Notes: generated from the sequence alone by a model not told the origin. Positions 26,628 through 34,556 are shown, numbered from the stretch's first letter. The stretch is DNA of 64,000 bases from Microcosmobacter sp040493455 (GCF_040493455.1 NZ_JANFDA010000002.1:62001-126000); one strand, 5' to 3'. Numbers and translations: made by a program.

Positions 26628-26960
26628 ATGGATAACAACACTATAGAACAAGGCAAAACACTTGCCTTTGTAAGCTATTTAACGCTCATCGGAACCTTAA
26701 TAGCCTTCTTTCTAAATCAGGATAAAAGAAATTCTTTTACAGCTTTTCACACTAGGCAAGCTTTAGGTTTGTGGTTATTATATATGCTTTTGGGTTACTT
26801 CATTAGTAGTTTTAATAGCTGGATGATAACCATGTCATTCTGGGTATTTATAGGCACACTAATATTATATGGAATTTTTGGTGCGCTTTCTGGAAAATTG
26901 ACCAAAGTGCCTTTTTTGGGTGACTTCTTTCAAAAAACATTTCAAAGTTTAGGTAAATGA
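26628..26960 (+). CDS. Small membrane protein of the DUF4870-like type
   Basis: 110 aa from the ATG at 26628 (MDNNTIEQGKTLAFVSYLTL), one base after the stop of the previous gene; the upstream ATGs fall inside that gene. Three membrane helices (about 12-28, 43-62, 66-88). The FLNQDKRNSFTAFHTRQALGLW segment is given here as two parts, FLNQDKRNSF and TAFHTRQALGLW; FHTRQALGL is typical of the family. The function of the family is not established. Confidence 0.8.
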   Translation: MDNNTIEQGKTLAFVSYLTLIGTLIAFFLNQDKRNSFTAFHTRQALGLWLLYMLLGYFISSFNSWMITMSFWVFIGTLILYGIFGALSGKLTKVPFLGDFFQKTFQSLGK

Positions 26961-27610
26961 CAAATTTGTCTTTAGAATACGTGAGCAGGCCTTCTAGTCT
27001 GAATGAGAATGCTCCATTATTGATTATGTGCCATGGCTATGGTAGCGATGAAAACGATTTATTTTCTTTTGCTTCTGAATTGCCAAGCGAATTTTTCATT
27101 ATCTCTTTAAAAGCACCAATACCTATGCAACCATTTGGTAACGCATGGTATGCTATTAATTTTGATGCTGAACAAGGCAAATGGAGCGATAATGAGCAAG
27201 CTATAACTTCAAGAGATTTGATTGCCAAAGTCATAGATGAAGCTTGTGGCCGCTTTCCAGTTAATAAAGACAATGTTACCTTACTCGGGTTTAGCCAAGG
27301 TACTATTTTGAGTTACGCTGTAGCACTCACCTACCCAGAGAAAGTCAATAATATTATAGCCTTGAGTGGTTATGTTAATGTGGATATTATTCCCGAACAA
27401 TTAAATGACAAGGATTATAATCATCTCGACTTTTACTGTTCTCATGGAAGTGTTGATCAAGTTATTCCTGTAGAATGGGCACGCATGGCGCCAAAGTTTT
27501 TGGATAGCTTAAGCATAAAACATAGCTATTCTGAATTTCCAGTTGGCCATGGTGTGGCGCCACAGAATTTTTATGAGTTTAGAAGTTGGCTGGAGTCTAA
27601 AATAAATTGA
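26957..27610 (+). CDS. Alpha/beta hydrolase, phospholipase/carboxylesterase family
   Basis: 217-aa cytosolic serine esterase. Nucleophile in GFSQG (S113), acid in SHGSVDQVIP (D167), His in VGHGVAP (H198). The oxyanion segment is IMCHGYGSDENDL, the family signature. Members cleave short carboxylic esters or lysophospholipids. Overlaps the upstream membrane-protein gene by 4 bp (ATGA), so it closes a four-gene transcription unit that starts at the BatA-like gene. Confidence 0.92.
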   Translation: MTNLSLEYVSRPSSLNENAPLLIMCHGYGSDENDLFSFASELPSEFFIISLKAPIPMQPFGNAWYAINFDAEQGKWSDNEQAITSRDLIAKVIDEACGRFPVNKDNVTLLGFSQGTILSYAVALTYPEKVNNIIALSGYVNVDIIPEQLNDKDYNHLDFYCSHGSVDQVIPVEWARMAPKFLDSLSIKHSYSEFPVGHGVAPQNFYEFRSWLESKIN

Positions 27611-27672
27611 AGATTAGAAGATTTCATAAACTAGGAAGTTTTTTGAATACTTACTTTTAATTGATGTACTGA

Positions 27673-28305
27673 TTAATTCCAAAACTCTTCAGCTTGCGCT
27701 TCTAATTCTTTCACTCTTCTTTCAACGAAAGATTTTTCTTTTTCGTCCCTTAAGTAATATTCAGGGTAATATAAATACCATTGATTTTCTACTTTAATAA
27801 TTTGAGGAATTTCAAAATAATATTTTTCGCTCTTATAGCTCATTTCAACAGTCAAATCAGCCCAATCACCAATAATAGTCCTTCCAAAACTACCGTAACT
27901 TTTTATTTTCTTTAACTCAAAATACATTGTATCAATAGTCGCGTCCACTATCTCAAATCCCTTATCTCTACTCATTATTTCTAATATAAAACCCGCTCTA
28001 ACTAAAAAATTCTCCATTCTATCATCATACTTGTTTTTTAGCTTCCTATAAATAGCCATTGTGTCATTTTCTTTTGGATTATATTTAATATTATCCAAAA
28101 AGAGTTTTTTCTGCTTTTCTAATGGAATAGCTATATCTAAGTATTTTGTAGTATCTCTTTCTCTAAGAAACTTTATGACTGACTTGGCAATATCGAGAGG
28201 CGTATTTTCTGGCTCATCAACTATATTTATTAAATCGGATGATTCTTTCTTATCATTACAATTAATTAATGACAAGAAGCAAAAGAATAATAATATCTTC
28301 TTCAT
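27673..28305 (-). CDS. Predicted lipoprotein, function unknown
   Basis: 210 aa with a lipoprotein signal peptide (KKILLFFCFLSLINC, lipobox LINC). The mature part is mostly polar and alternates charged residues; no recognised domain. WYLYYPEYYLRDEKEKSF near the C-terminus is notably aromatic. It is AT-rich and may be strain-specific. It sits 44 bp downstream of the next minus-strand gene. Confidence 0.7.
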   Translation of the reverse strand: MKKILLFFCFLSLINCNDKKESSDLINIVDEPENTPLDIAKSVIKFLRERDTTKYLDIAIPLEKQKKLFLDNIKYNPKENDTMAIYRKLKNKYDDRMENFLVRAGFILEIMSRDKGFEIVDATIDTMYFELKKIKSYGSFGRTIIGDWADLTVEMSYKSEKYYFEIPQIIKVENQWYLYYPEYYLRDEKEKSFVERRVKELEAQAEEFWN

Positions 28306-28349
28306 TGATTATTTAAATTCACCTAATGAGTACAATCAAGAAATGTAGC

Positions 28350-28859
28350 CTAGTACTGATTAATAGGATACATAAAGTACTCCACTAACTTATACTTCAG
28401 ATCATTGGCTTCATTAATCTCGTAAGTCAAGAAGATTTCTCCCCAATGCTTTCCGTCGGTAAAATTAGCAACAATCCATTTGTGATTTAGCAATCGTATC
28501 TGGTTAATGAGCATCTTACTATCTGTCATAGATACAAAAGGCACGATAGGATGATCATCTCCCTCATAATTATTGAGCTTCATGAGCTCATCCTTAATTA
28601 CAGGGATTAACTGATCTGTCTTATAGCCTTGGCTTTCAAAATAACTCAATGCATCTTCATTATTGTCTATGTTGAAGTTAGACATTTCCAAAGCCAAATC
28701 GGCCATTTGCATGATAGAGTCTTGGTAAGCTCCTTCTCGCTCTTCAAGTTTAGCAATCTTCTTTTCATATCCTTCTAAGATATTCTTTGAGTTTACAAAC
28801 TGAAAGATGATGAGAAGTAATGCAAAAATGAACAGATACATAAAGATTCTACTTTTCAT
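28350..28859 (-). CDS. Membrane-anchored protein of unknown function
   Basis: 169 aa. One N-terminal membrane helix (about 6-23), then a short coiled-coil (KIAKLEEREGAYQDSIMQM), then a compact C-terminal domain including HKWIVANFTDGKHWGEIFL and ending near YFMYPINQY. I do not recognise the family. It follows the MBL hydrolase gene by 10 bp on the same strand, so they are likely co-transcribed. Confidence 0.75.
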   Translation of the reverse strand: MKSRIFMYLFIFALLLIIFQFVNSKNILEGYEKKIAKLEEREGAYQDSIMQMADLALEMSNFNIDNNEDALSYFESQGYKTDQLIPVIKDELMKLNNYEGDDHPIVPFVSMTDSKMLINQIRLLNHKWIVANFTDGKHWGEIFLTYEINEANDLKYKLVEYFMYPINQY

Positions 28860-28869
28860 AAGCTATAAT

Positions 28870-29637
28870 TTAAATTTTGATTTGAAGGTTATCGTAGGCT
28901 AAAAAAACGTTTTCAGGAAGCTTTTGTTGTACGTCATCATGAAAACCTAGTAAATGAGAGATGTGTGTTAGGTAAGCTTTTTCGGGTTTTACTTTATCAA
29001 TAAATGCTAGAGCTTCTTCTAGATTAAAGTGAGATATGTGAGGTTCTTCGCGAAGCGCATTCACAACTAGCACTTTTAGATTACTCAATTTAGCAGCTTC
29101 AATATCGGATACAGTTTTCATATCCGTGAGATATGCAAAGTCACCGAATCTAAATCCCAATACTGGTAATAAGTGATGCAGTCCTTCAACAGGAATCACT
29201 TCAAGATTCCCTAAAGTAAAGGGCATATTCTCTATTTCATTCTGAATGATTTCAGGAACTCCAGGATACTTAGGCTCAGAAGTAAAGATATAGTCGAAAC
29301 GACGTTCCAATGCCCTGAGCACTCTTTTATGTGCATAGATTGGAAAATCTCCCTGACGGAAGAAAAAAGGCCGTATATCGTCTAATCCTGCCGTATGGTC
29401 TGCATGTTCATGAGTAAATACAATCCCATCTAATCGCGAGCATTTGGCATTGAGCATTTGTTGTCTAAAATCCGGACCGCAATCTACCACAAAAGCATAG
29501 TTATCCCATTCTATCAAAACAGATACCCTTAGTCGTTTATCCTTCGGGTTATCACTTAAACAAACAGGATGATCACTTCCAATAATTGGAATGCCTTGAG
29601 ATGTTCCAGTACCAAGAAAAGTAACTTTCAAAAGCAT
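28870..29637 (-). CDS. MBL-fold metallo-hydrolase (PhnP-like)
   Basis: 255 aa metallo-beta-lactamase fold. Motif 1 FLGTGTSQGIPIIG, motif 2 THEHADH (H76, H78, D80, H81), and later His residues in EGLHHLL and THISHLLGFH. The GxGTSQG start and the overall layout match PhnP/cyclic phosphodiesterase-like hydrolases, so a phosphodiesterase activity on a cyclic nucleotide-like substrate is plausible but not proven. It is divergent from the 483-aa unknown gene. Confidence 0.88.
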   Translation of the reverse strand: MLLKVTFLGTGTSQGIPIIGSDHPVCLSDNPKDKRLRVSVLIEWDNYAFVVDCGPDFRQQMLNAKCSRLDGIVFTHEHADHTAGLDDIRPFFFRQGDFPIYAHKRVLRALERRFDYIFTSEPKYPGVPEIIQNEIENMPFTLGNLEVIPVEGLHHLLPVLGFRFGDFAYLTDMKTVSDIEAAKLSNLKVLVVNALREEPHISHFNLEEALAFIDKVKPEKAYLTHISHLLGFHDDVQQKLPENVFLAYDNLQIKI

Positions 29638-29650
29638 GTTAAGTTTACCA

Positions 29651-29658
29651 CAAAAGTA
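29651..29658 (-). promoter_or_regulatory. Candidate -7 promoter element of the MBL hydrolase gene
   Basis: Minus strand TACTTTTG, exact TAnnTTTG match, 13 bp before the ATG, back to back with the promoter of the divergent gene. Confidence 0.35.
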
Positions 29659-29668
29659 AGTTTATTTT

Positions 29669-29698
29669 TTTGTTTGCTTACCTAATTTAATACCTTTG
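29669..29698 (+). promoter_or_regulatory. Promoter of the 483-aa conserved gene (-33 TTTG, -7 TACCTTTG)
   Basis: TTTG at 29669-29672, 18-bp spacer, TACCTTTG at 29691-29698: both elements and the spacing fit the Bacteroidota vegetative promoter. The leader before the ATG is about 20 nt. Confidence 0.58.
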
Positions 29699-29725
29699 TA
29701 ATAGGGATTAATAACTAAATCTATC

Positions 29726-31177
29726 ATGGAGATTACGCTTAAAGGCGACAAGGAAATTATAAACATTCCATCACTGAAGGATAAAGCACTTCGTATAAAC
29801 CTTAACGAAAATATTTATGGAACCTTTGCAGAAATAGGCGCAGGACAAGAAACTGTACGTCAGTTCTTTAGAGCTGGTGGCGCTTCTGGAACTATCGCAA
29901 AGACCATGTCAGCTTACGATAAAGACTTTAGTGATGCTATATATGGTATTGAAGATGATAAGCGTTATGTGACCGAAGCTAGGTTGCGTAAAATGCTCAA
30001 TCATGAAATGAGTCTGATTGAAAAACGAATCACTCGAGACAAGCATCCAAATAAAATATTCTTCACCTATGCCAACACTGTGGCTACGATTGATTTCGCA
30101 AAGAAATTTAAAGGTCATGGTTGGGTCGGTATTAAATATCAGATAGAACCAGATCAGGATTATAATGATATTGTACTGCATATTCGCTTTAAGGAGAATG
30201 ATGCGAGATTACAGCAAGAGACCTTAGGTAAGCTAGGTACTAACCTAATCTATGGTGCATTTTATAAGTATAATGAGCCAAGAAAACTATTACGTTACCT
30301 ATACGATCATTTAGATAAAGATCAATTAGAGATTGATACCATTAACTTCTCTGGACCAGTATTCGAGGATGTTGACAATCGTTTAATGAGCTTACAGCTT
30401 GTAAAGAACAACATGACTGATGCCGTAATGTTTGCACCAGATGGTAATAACGTACTACCTGCACGTGTACTTTACAAAAAGAATATTTTAGCGCTTAGAG
30501 GAAGTTTTAGACCAGTTACTAAAGTAAATATGAACATGTTCCAAAAATCTTTTGACATGTTCGTAAAGGAAAATAGAGTTGATCCTGAGAAAACACAAGT
30601 AGTATTTGAGATTACGCTTTCTAATTTGAGAGCTGAAGGTGAAATCGATGAACAAGACTTTATGGATAGAGCGGAATTGCTTTGTTCTTTAGGTCAAACT
30701 GTTTTGATTTCTAACTTCCAGGAGTATTACAAACTCGTTGAATACTTCTCACAATATACTAAGAGCAGAATGGGATTGTCTATGGGAGTCAATAACCTCG
30801 TAGATATATTCGATGAAAAATACTATCGTCATCTTAGTGGTGGTATCTTAGAAGCTTTCGGGAAACTATTCTTTAAGGATTTGAGAGTATACCTCTATCC
30901 TATGCAAAACGATGATGGTACATTAACTACCAGTGAAAACCTGAAGGTACACCCAAGAATGAAAGAGCTTTATAAGTTCTTTAAATACAATGGTAAGGTA
31001 GTTGACATCAATGAGTTCGATGACACTATTCTCAATATCTTCTCAAGAACCGTATTAAAGATGATTGCCAATGGCGAAGATGGTTGGGAAGATATGCTGC
31101 CAGAAGGTGTGGCTAAACTAATTAAACAGAAGAGTCTCTTTGGTTGCGAAACCGAAGAAGTGATTCATAAAGAATAA
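29726..31177 (+). CDS. Large conserved soluble protein, function unknown
   Basis: 483 aa, no signal peptide and no membrane helix. It opens with MEITLKGDKEIINIPSLKDK and has a conserved-looking GTFAEIGAGQETVRQFFRAG segment. I believe relatives occur across Flavobacteriales, often with misleading names, but I cannot name a domain. The repeated polar/acidic segments and absence of catalytic motifs suggest an enzyme of an uncharacterised fold or a binding protein. It has its own promoter and terminator, so it is monocistronic. Good target for structure prediction. Confidence 0.8.
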   Translation: MEITLKGDKEIINIPSLKDKALRINLNENIYGTFAEIGAGQETVRQFFRAGGASGTIAKTMSAYDKDFSDAIYGIEDDKRYVTEARLRKMLNHEMSLIEKRITRDKHPNKIFFTYANTVATIDFAKKFKGHGWVGIKYQIEPDQDYNDIVLHIRFKENDARLQQETLGKLGTNLIYGAFYKYNEPRKLLRYLYDHLDKDQLEIDTINFSGPVFEDVDNRLMSLQLVKNNMTDAVMFAPDGNNVLPARVLYKKNILALRGSFRPVTKVNMNMFQKSFDMFVKENRVDPEKTQVVFEITLSNLRAEGEIDEQDFMDRAELLCSLGQTVLISNFQEYYKLVEYFSQYTKSRMGLSMGVNNLVDIFDEKYYRHLSGGILEAFGKLFFKDLRVYLYPMQNDDGTLTTSENLKVHPRMKELYKFFKYNGKVVDINEFDDTILNIFSRTVLKMIANGEDGWEDMLPEGVAKLIKQKSLFGCETEEVIHKE

Positions 31178-31206
31178 AAAAAGCGACTTAAAAAGTCGCT
31201 TTTTTT
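31176..31206. terminator. Bidirectional intrinsic terminator
   Basis: GCGACTT (31183-31189) pairs with AAGTCGC (31193-31199), 3-nt loop, seven A on one side and seven T on the other. The hairpin overlaps the stop codon of the upstream gene and serves bcp on the other strand. Confidence 0.88.
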
Positions 31207-31208
31207 AA

Positions 31209-31667
31209 TCAAACAGTTTCAAGTATTTGATCTGTATGTATTTTTGATTTTACTTTATCAATAACGCGATCAATGATCCCCTCTTCATTTATGATAAAAG
31301 TGAAACGATGAATCCCGTCAAACTCTCTTCCCATAAATTTTTTAGGCCCCCAAACTCCAAAAGCATTGATTACTGCTTTATCAACATCTGCAATAAGCGG
31401 ATATGGAAAATTGAACTTCTTTTTAAAATTTGATTGTTTTCTTTGAGTATCTGCACTAACTCCAATGATTTCATAACCTGCCTTTTGTAACGTGCTATAG
31501 TTATCACTTAAGTTACACGCTTCTACTGTACAAGTAGGCGTATTTGCTGCAGGGTAAAAGAAAACAACAAGTTTCTTCCCTTTATAGTCAGCCATTTTAA
31601 TAGTATTTCCTTGCTCATCTAAGGCGATAAAATCTGGAGCTTTGTCACCTGCTTTTAATGTATTCAT
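31209..31667 (-). CDS. bcp: Thioredoxin-dependent thiol peroxidase (BCP family)
   Basis: Peroxiredoxin that reduces hydroperoxides using thioredoxin. 152 aa from the ATG at 31667 (MNTLKAGDKAPDF); the longer frame enters the divergent promoter region. The peroxidatic Cys46 and the nearby resolving Cys51 are in TPTCTVEACNLSD, the classic BCP spacing. GVSADTQRKQSNFKKKFNFP and the later FTFIINEEGIIDRVI are family segments. Shares a 34-bp spacer with nth. Confidence 0.95.
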   Translation of the reverse strand: MNTLKAGDKAPDFIALDEQGNTIKMADYKGKKLVVFFYPAANTPTCTVEACNLSDNYSTLQKAGYEIIGVSADTQRKQSNFKKKFNFPYPLIADVDKAVINAFGVWGPKKFMGREFDGIHRFTFIINEEGIIDRVIDKVKSKIHTDQILETV

Positions 31668-31673
31668 ATTCGC

Positions 31674-31681
31674 TATTTTTG
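31674..31681 (+). promoter_or_regulatory. Candidate -7 promoter element of nth
   Basis: TATTTTTG, exact TAnnTTTG match, 20 bp before the nth ATG and only 6 bp from the opposing bcp element. Confidence 0.45.
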
Positions 31682-31687
31682 TTTCTG

Positions 31688-31695
31688 CAAAGATA
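31688..31695 (-). promoter_or_regulatory. Candidate -7 promoter element of bcp
   Basis: Minus strand TATCTTTG, exact TAnnTTTG match, 20 bp before the bcp ATG. The two promoters face each other and their short leaders would overlap. Confidence 0.45.
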
Positions 31696-31701
31696 CAACC
31701 T

Positions 31702-32361
31702 ATGACCAAGTTAGAAAAAGTAGATTTTGTTATAAAAACCTTAAACGAGATTTATCCTGAAATTCCTATTCCTTTAGATCATAAAGATCCTTATACATTA
31801 CTTATTGCGGTGCTAATGTCTGCGCAAAGTACAGATGTAAGAGTGAATCAAATTACACCGCTCCTCTTCGAAAAAGCCGATAACCCTTATGATATGATAA
31901 AGCTTTCGGTTGAAGAAATTAGAGAAATCATAAAACCAGTTGGGCTTTCACCTATGAAAAGTAAAGGCATACATGGACTCTCCCATATCCTCATTGACAA
32001 ATATAATGGTGAAGTTCCAAGGACTTATGAAGCCCTTGAAGCCTTACCGGCCGTTGGTCACAAGACAGCCGCTGTAGTGTTATCACAAGCTTTTGGAATT
32101 CCAGCATTTCCTGTTGACACACATATTCATAGACTGATGTATCGTTGGAATCTTAGTAATGGCAAAAATGTTGTTCAAACTGAAAAAGACGCCAAGCGAT
32201 TATTCCCAGAAGAACTTTGGAACGACTTACATCTTCAAATCATATGGTATGGTAGAGAGTATTCTCCTGCCAGAGGTTGGGATTTAGATAAAGATATTAT
32301 CACAAAAACTATAGGAAGAAAATCTGTAATTGATGATTATTACAGAAAACGAAATAAATAG
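31702..32361 (+). CDS. nth: Endonuclease III-like DNA glycosylase without the iron-sulfur cluster
   Basis: Base-excision repair glycosylase/AP lyase of the HhH-GPD family. 219 aa from the ATG at 31702. The helix-hairpin-helix with catalytic Lys is ALPAVGHKTAAVV (K121), and the catalytic Asp is in PVDTHIHR (D139). Usual endonuclease III ends in four Cys that bind a 4Fe-4S cluster. Here the matching region reads YGREYSPARGWDLDKD and the whole protein contains no cysteine. Active-site residues are intact, so it should still be functional. Confidence 0.92.
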   Translation: MTKLEKVDFVIKTLNEIYPEIPIPLDHKDPYTLLIAVLMSAQSTDVRVNQITPLLFEKADNPYDMIKLSVEEIREIIKPVGLSPMKSKGIHGLSHILIDKYNGEVPRTYEALEALPAVGHKTAAVVLSQAFGIPAFPVDTHIHRLMYRWNLSNGKNVVQTEKDAKRLFPEELWNDLHLQIIWYGREYSPARGWDLDKDIITKTIGRKSVIDDYYRKRNK

Positions 32362-32471
32362 TGTATTTATTGAAATATCAACAATAATTACATTCAATTT
32401 TTACGGTTTATAAACTCCCTAGAATAGAGATGATGTGTATATTTCGGGCATCTAACAAAAGGTAACATAGA

Positions 32472-33230
32472 ATGAAAAAGGTTTTATTTTGGTTCTTACT
32501 TTTTCCAATGTTTCTTTCTGCTCAAATTAATGAGAGTGATACGCTAAGCCTTAAAGCCAGACTTTCGCTTACAGGTTTTTGGCAAGGTGGCAATGTGGAC
32601 ACCTTCATATTCAGAGCAAATTCGGATTTGAGTTTTATTCCATGGAAAAAATGGGTGTTCAAAACTAAAAATTCATATGTCTATCAGGAGTTTGGAAAGG
32701 AAAAAGCAGACGAGGACATTCTAAGTCTTAACTTTCTATACATTAATCCACAGAAAAGATTTTACCCGCAACTATTAGGATTTGTAAGCACCAATTTTAG
32801 GCGAGAAATAGACTTGAGGTATTTGGTAGGTGCCGGAGTTACTTATCAAGTTCTTAATAAAGAAAAGAATTGGCTTAAGTTTTCGCTTACTAGTGAATAC
32901 GAACAGACGGACTTCAAACAAGCTAGCTTTAACCGAACTGAATACAACGGGGATTCATCCATTAATACATTTAGGGCTACACTTTGGATTAATGGGAAAT
33001 ATCATGTATTCAAAAACAAAGTGATTCTGAGTCATGAGAGTTACTTTCAACCTTCATTAGAGCAGAGTAATAATTTCCGTTGGCAAGCAGATCTGAGTTT
33101 AGAACTACCTGTTTGGAAGTTTTTAAACTTTAAAATCAATTACCTACATACTTTTGAAAGTATCGTAATTCTGGGACAAGAGCGAGAGGATCAGTTTTTG
33201 ACCTTTGGATTTACTATAAAGAACTATTAA
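32472..33230 (+). CDS. DUF481 outer-membrane beta-barrel protein
   Basis: 252 aa. Signal peptide ending at LSAQ, then alternating aromatic beta strands typical of an outer-membrane barrel of the DUF481 family (LSLTGFWQGGNVDTFIF, WKKWVFKTKNSYVYQEF, VGAGVTYQV). It ends with the aromatic LTFGFTIKNY, a strand suited to barrel insertion. Function of the family unknown; some members are related to salt or acid stress. Followed 3 bp later by a small lipoprotein gene. Confidence 0.85.
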   Translation: MKKVLFWFLLFPMFLSAQINESDTLSLKARLSLTGFWQGGNVDTFIFRANSDLSFIPWKKWVFKTKNSYVYQEFGKEKADEDILSLNFLYINPQKRFYPQLLGFVSTNFRREIDLRYLVGAGVTYQVLNKEKNWLKFSLTSEYEQTDFKQASFNRTEYNGDSSINTFRATLWINGKYHVFKNKVILSHESYFQPSLEQSNNFRWQADLSLELPVWKFLNFKINYLHTFESIVILGQEREDQFLTFGFTIKNY

Positions 33231-33233
33231 GAG

Positions 33234-33536
33234 ATGAAGTATAAAAAGCTCATTAAATGTATTCTTGCACTATCATTTCTTATAATGATGGGGTGCAAAA
33301 ACTACTACAATGACTCAATTGCATGGATGGATAACCTTGAACCAGGTTTAAGTGTTGAAGATACTCAAAGATTACAGCCCAATTACTTAGAAATAGATTG
33401 GAAAACACCATTAAAATTCGAAGATGAAATATGGTATATGGTTACTGATATTAAAGGCAGTAATGATCCTTTAGGGATGTCACACTTCTTGGTGTTTGAA
33501 AACAATCAATATAAATACAGAGAATCAAAGAAATAA
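33234..33536 (+). CDS. Small predicted lipoprotein
   Basis: 100 aa with a lipoprotein signal (lipobox MMGC). The mature 75-residue part contains the sequence SIAWMDNLEPGLSVEDTQRL and a beta-rich C-terminal half. No recognised family. Co-transcribed with the DUF481 barrel gene, so it may be a periplasmic partner of that barrel (inference). Confidence 0.7.
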   Translation: MKYKKLIKCILALSFLIMMGCKNYYNDSIAWMDNLEPGLSVEDTQRLQPNYLEIDWKTPLKFEDEIWYMVTDIKGSNDPLGMSHFLVFENNQYKYRESKK

Positions 33537-33542
33537 AAAGAA

Positions 33543-33573
33543 AAAAGTCCTGATGGGCTATATCAGGACTTTT
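33543..33573. terminator. Intrinsic terminator between convergent genes
   Basis: AAAAGTCCTGAT (33543-33554) and ATCAGGACTTTT (33562-33573), 7-nt loop. The T-run is longer on the minus strand, so it mainly ends the sigma factor/small-protein transcript. Confidence 0.85.
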
Positions 33574-33577
33574 CTAC

Positions 33578-33721
33578 TTAATTTAGAAGTGCTTCAAACT
33601 TCAATTTATTACAATGTATAACACTTAAAGCCTTAGAGTAATTCAAAAGAAAATCTACAGTTTCTTTTTTTGGGTTCAGTTGTTTTTTCGATTTTGGGGG
33701 TTGAGAGTAAAGTTTTGCCAT
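33578..33721 (-). CDS. 47-aa small protein downstream of the ECF sigma gene
   Basis: Short frame: ATG at 33721 to TAA at 33578. The protein starts MAKLYSQPPKSKKQLNPKK, a basic, Pro/Lys-rich N-terminus, and continues with a helix-like hydrophobic part ETVDFLLNYSKALSVIHCNK and LKFEALLN. It sits 56 bp downstream of the sigma factor gene on the same strand, with a terminator directly after it, so it has the layout of a real second gene of that operon. Similar small proteins may exist in other Flavobacteriaceae (from memory, not verified). Function unknown: possibilities are a sigma-factor modulator or an RNA-binding basic peptide. Confidence 0.62.
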   Translation of the reverse strand: MAKLYSQPPKSKKQLNPKKETVDFLLNYSKALSVIHCNKLKFEALLN

Positions 33722-33777
33722 TTCAATTATTTATGGGTTAGATATTATTGAAACGACAACTTTATTACTTTATTGCA

Positions 33778-34368
33778 TCAGTTTGTCAAAATTATATTAT
33801 TCTGCTCTATAACCTTACGCAAATTAATCAACGCATAACGCATTCTACCCAATGCTGTATTAATACTAACTCCCGTTCTTTCAGAGATTTCCTTAAAGCT
33901 CATATCCTGGTACATACGCATAGTTAGTACCATCTTCTGGTCTTCAGGCAATTCTTCAATTAAGCGTCTTACGTCATGTTCAACCTGAGACTTAATAATC
34001 TTTTTTTCAGCATTTAAGGAAGAATCACTTAGCACAGAAAAAATACTAAACTCACCAGAGTTATCGAACTTTGGCATCCTGCTATTTCTTCTGAAGTGGT
34101 CAATAACCAAGTTGTGGGCAATACGCATAACCCAAGGCAAAAACTTACCTTCTTCATTATACTTCCCTCCTTTTAAGGTTCTGATAACTTTAATGAAAGT
34201 GTCTTGAAAAATATCTTCAGTAATATCCTTATCAAAGACTTTAGAATAAATAAAACTGAATATCTTTTGCTTGTGTCTGTGGATTAAAACAGATAAAGCA
34301 TTTTCGTCGCCATTGATGTAGTTTGAAACCAACACTGCATCTGTGATAAGTTCTTTTTTCATAATCAT
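33778..34368 (-). CDS. ECF-type RNA polymerase sigma factor
   Basis: 196-aa sigma-70-like factor. Region 2: FSFIYSKVFDKDITEDIFQDTFIKVIR with the -10 recognition helix FLPWVMRIAHNLVIDHFRR (written here in segments to keep below 20 residues: ITEDIFQDTFIKVIR, FLPWVMRIAHNLVIDHFRR). Region 4: LPEDQKMVLTMRMYQDMSF and KEISERTGVSINTALGRMR. No anti-sigma gene of the FecR type sits next to it. ATG at 34368 or at 34362 (two codons later) could start it; the first is inside a hairpin arm. Target genes unknown. Confidence 0.93.
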   Translation of the reverse strand: MIMKKELITDAVLVSNYINGDENALSVLIHRHKQKIFSFIYSKVFDKDITEDIFQDTFIKVIRTLKGGKYNEEGKFLPWVMRIAHNLVIDHFRRNSRMPKFDNSGEFSIFSVLSDSSLNAEKKIIKSQVEHDVRRLIEELPEDQKMVLTMRMYQDMSFKEISERTGVSINTALGRMRYALINLRKVIEQNNIILTN

Positions 34369-34421
34369 TACTTTAGGGCCAACGCTCCAAACGTTGTAGG
34401 GGTTAATAATCTAAAGTAATG
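34366..34421 (-). promoter_or_regulatory. Hairpin-forming 5' leader of the sigma factor gene
   Basis: CATTACTTTAG (34366-34376) and CTAAAGTAATG (34411-34421) are perfect 11-bp reverse complements, with an inner CAACG/CGTTG pair (34380-34384, 34392-34396). The first arm contains the ATG at 34368, so the start codon could be sequestered. Confidence 0.45.
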
Positions 34422-34458
34422 TTACTGTATACGCAGTGTTTTTTAATTGAATATGTCT

Positions 34459-34491
34459 CAAATATAACAACAATCATTCCGAAAAAACAAA
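34459..34491 (-). promoter_or_regulatory. Promoter of the ECF sigma factor gene (-7 TATATTTG, -33 TTTG)
   Basis: Minus strand TATATTTG at 34459-34466 and TTTG at 34488-34491 with a 21-bp spacer, both fitting the Bacteroidota vegetative promoter. Leader of about 85 nt containing the hairpin at 34366-34421. Confidence 0.6.
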
Positions 34492-34556
34492 ATTTCGACT
34501 AAAATTTTAACATTTTTTTCTGTAGAAAACCATTTTTTCAGCTGAAATTCAAATGG

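Noticed and set aside
32438..32445. TATATTTC before the DUF481 gene
   Set aside because: One mismatch in the key TTTG and no -33 element, so not listed as a promoter.
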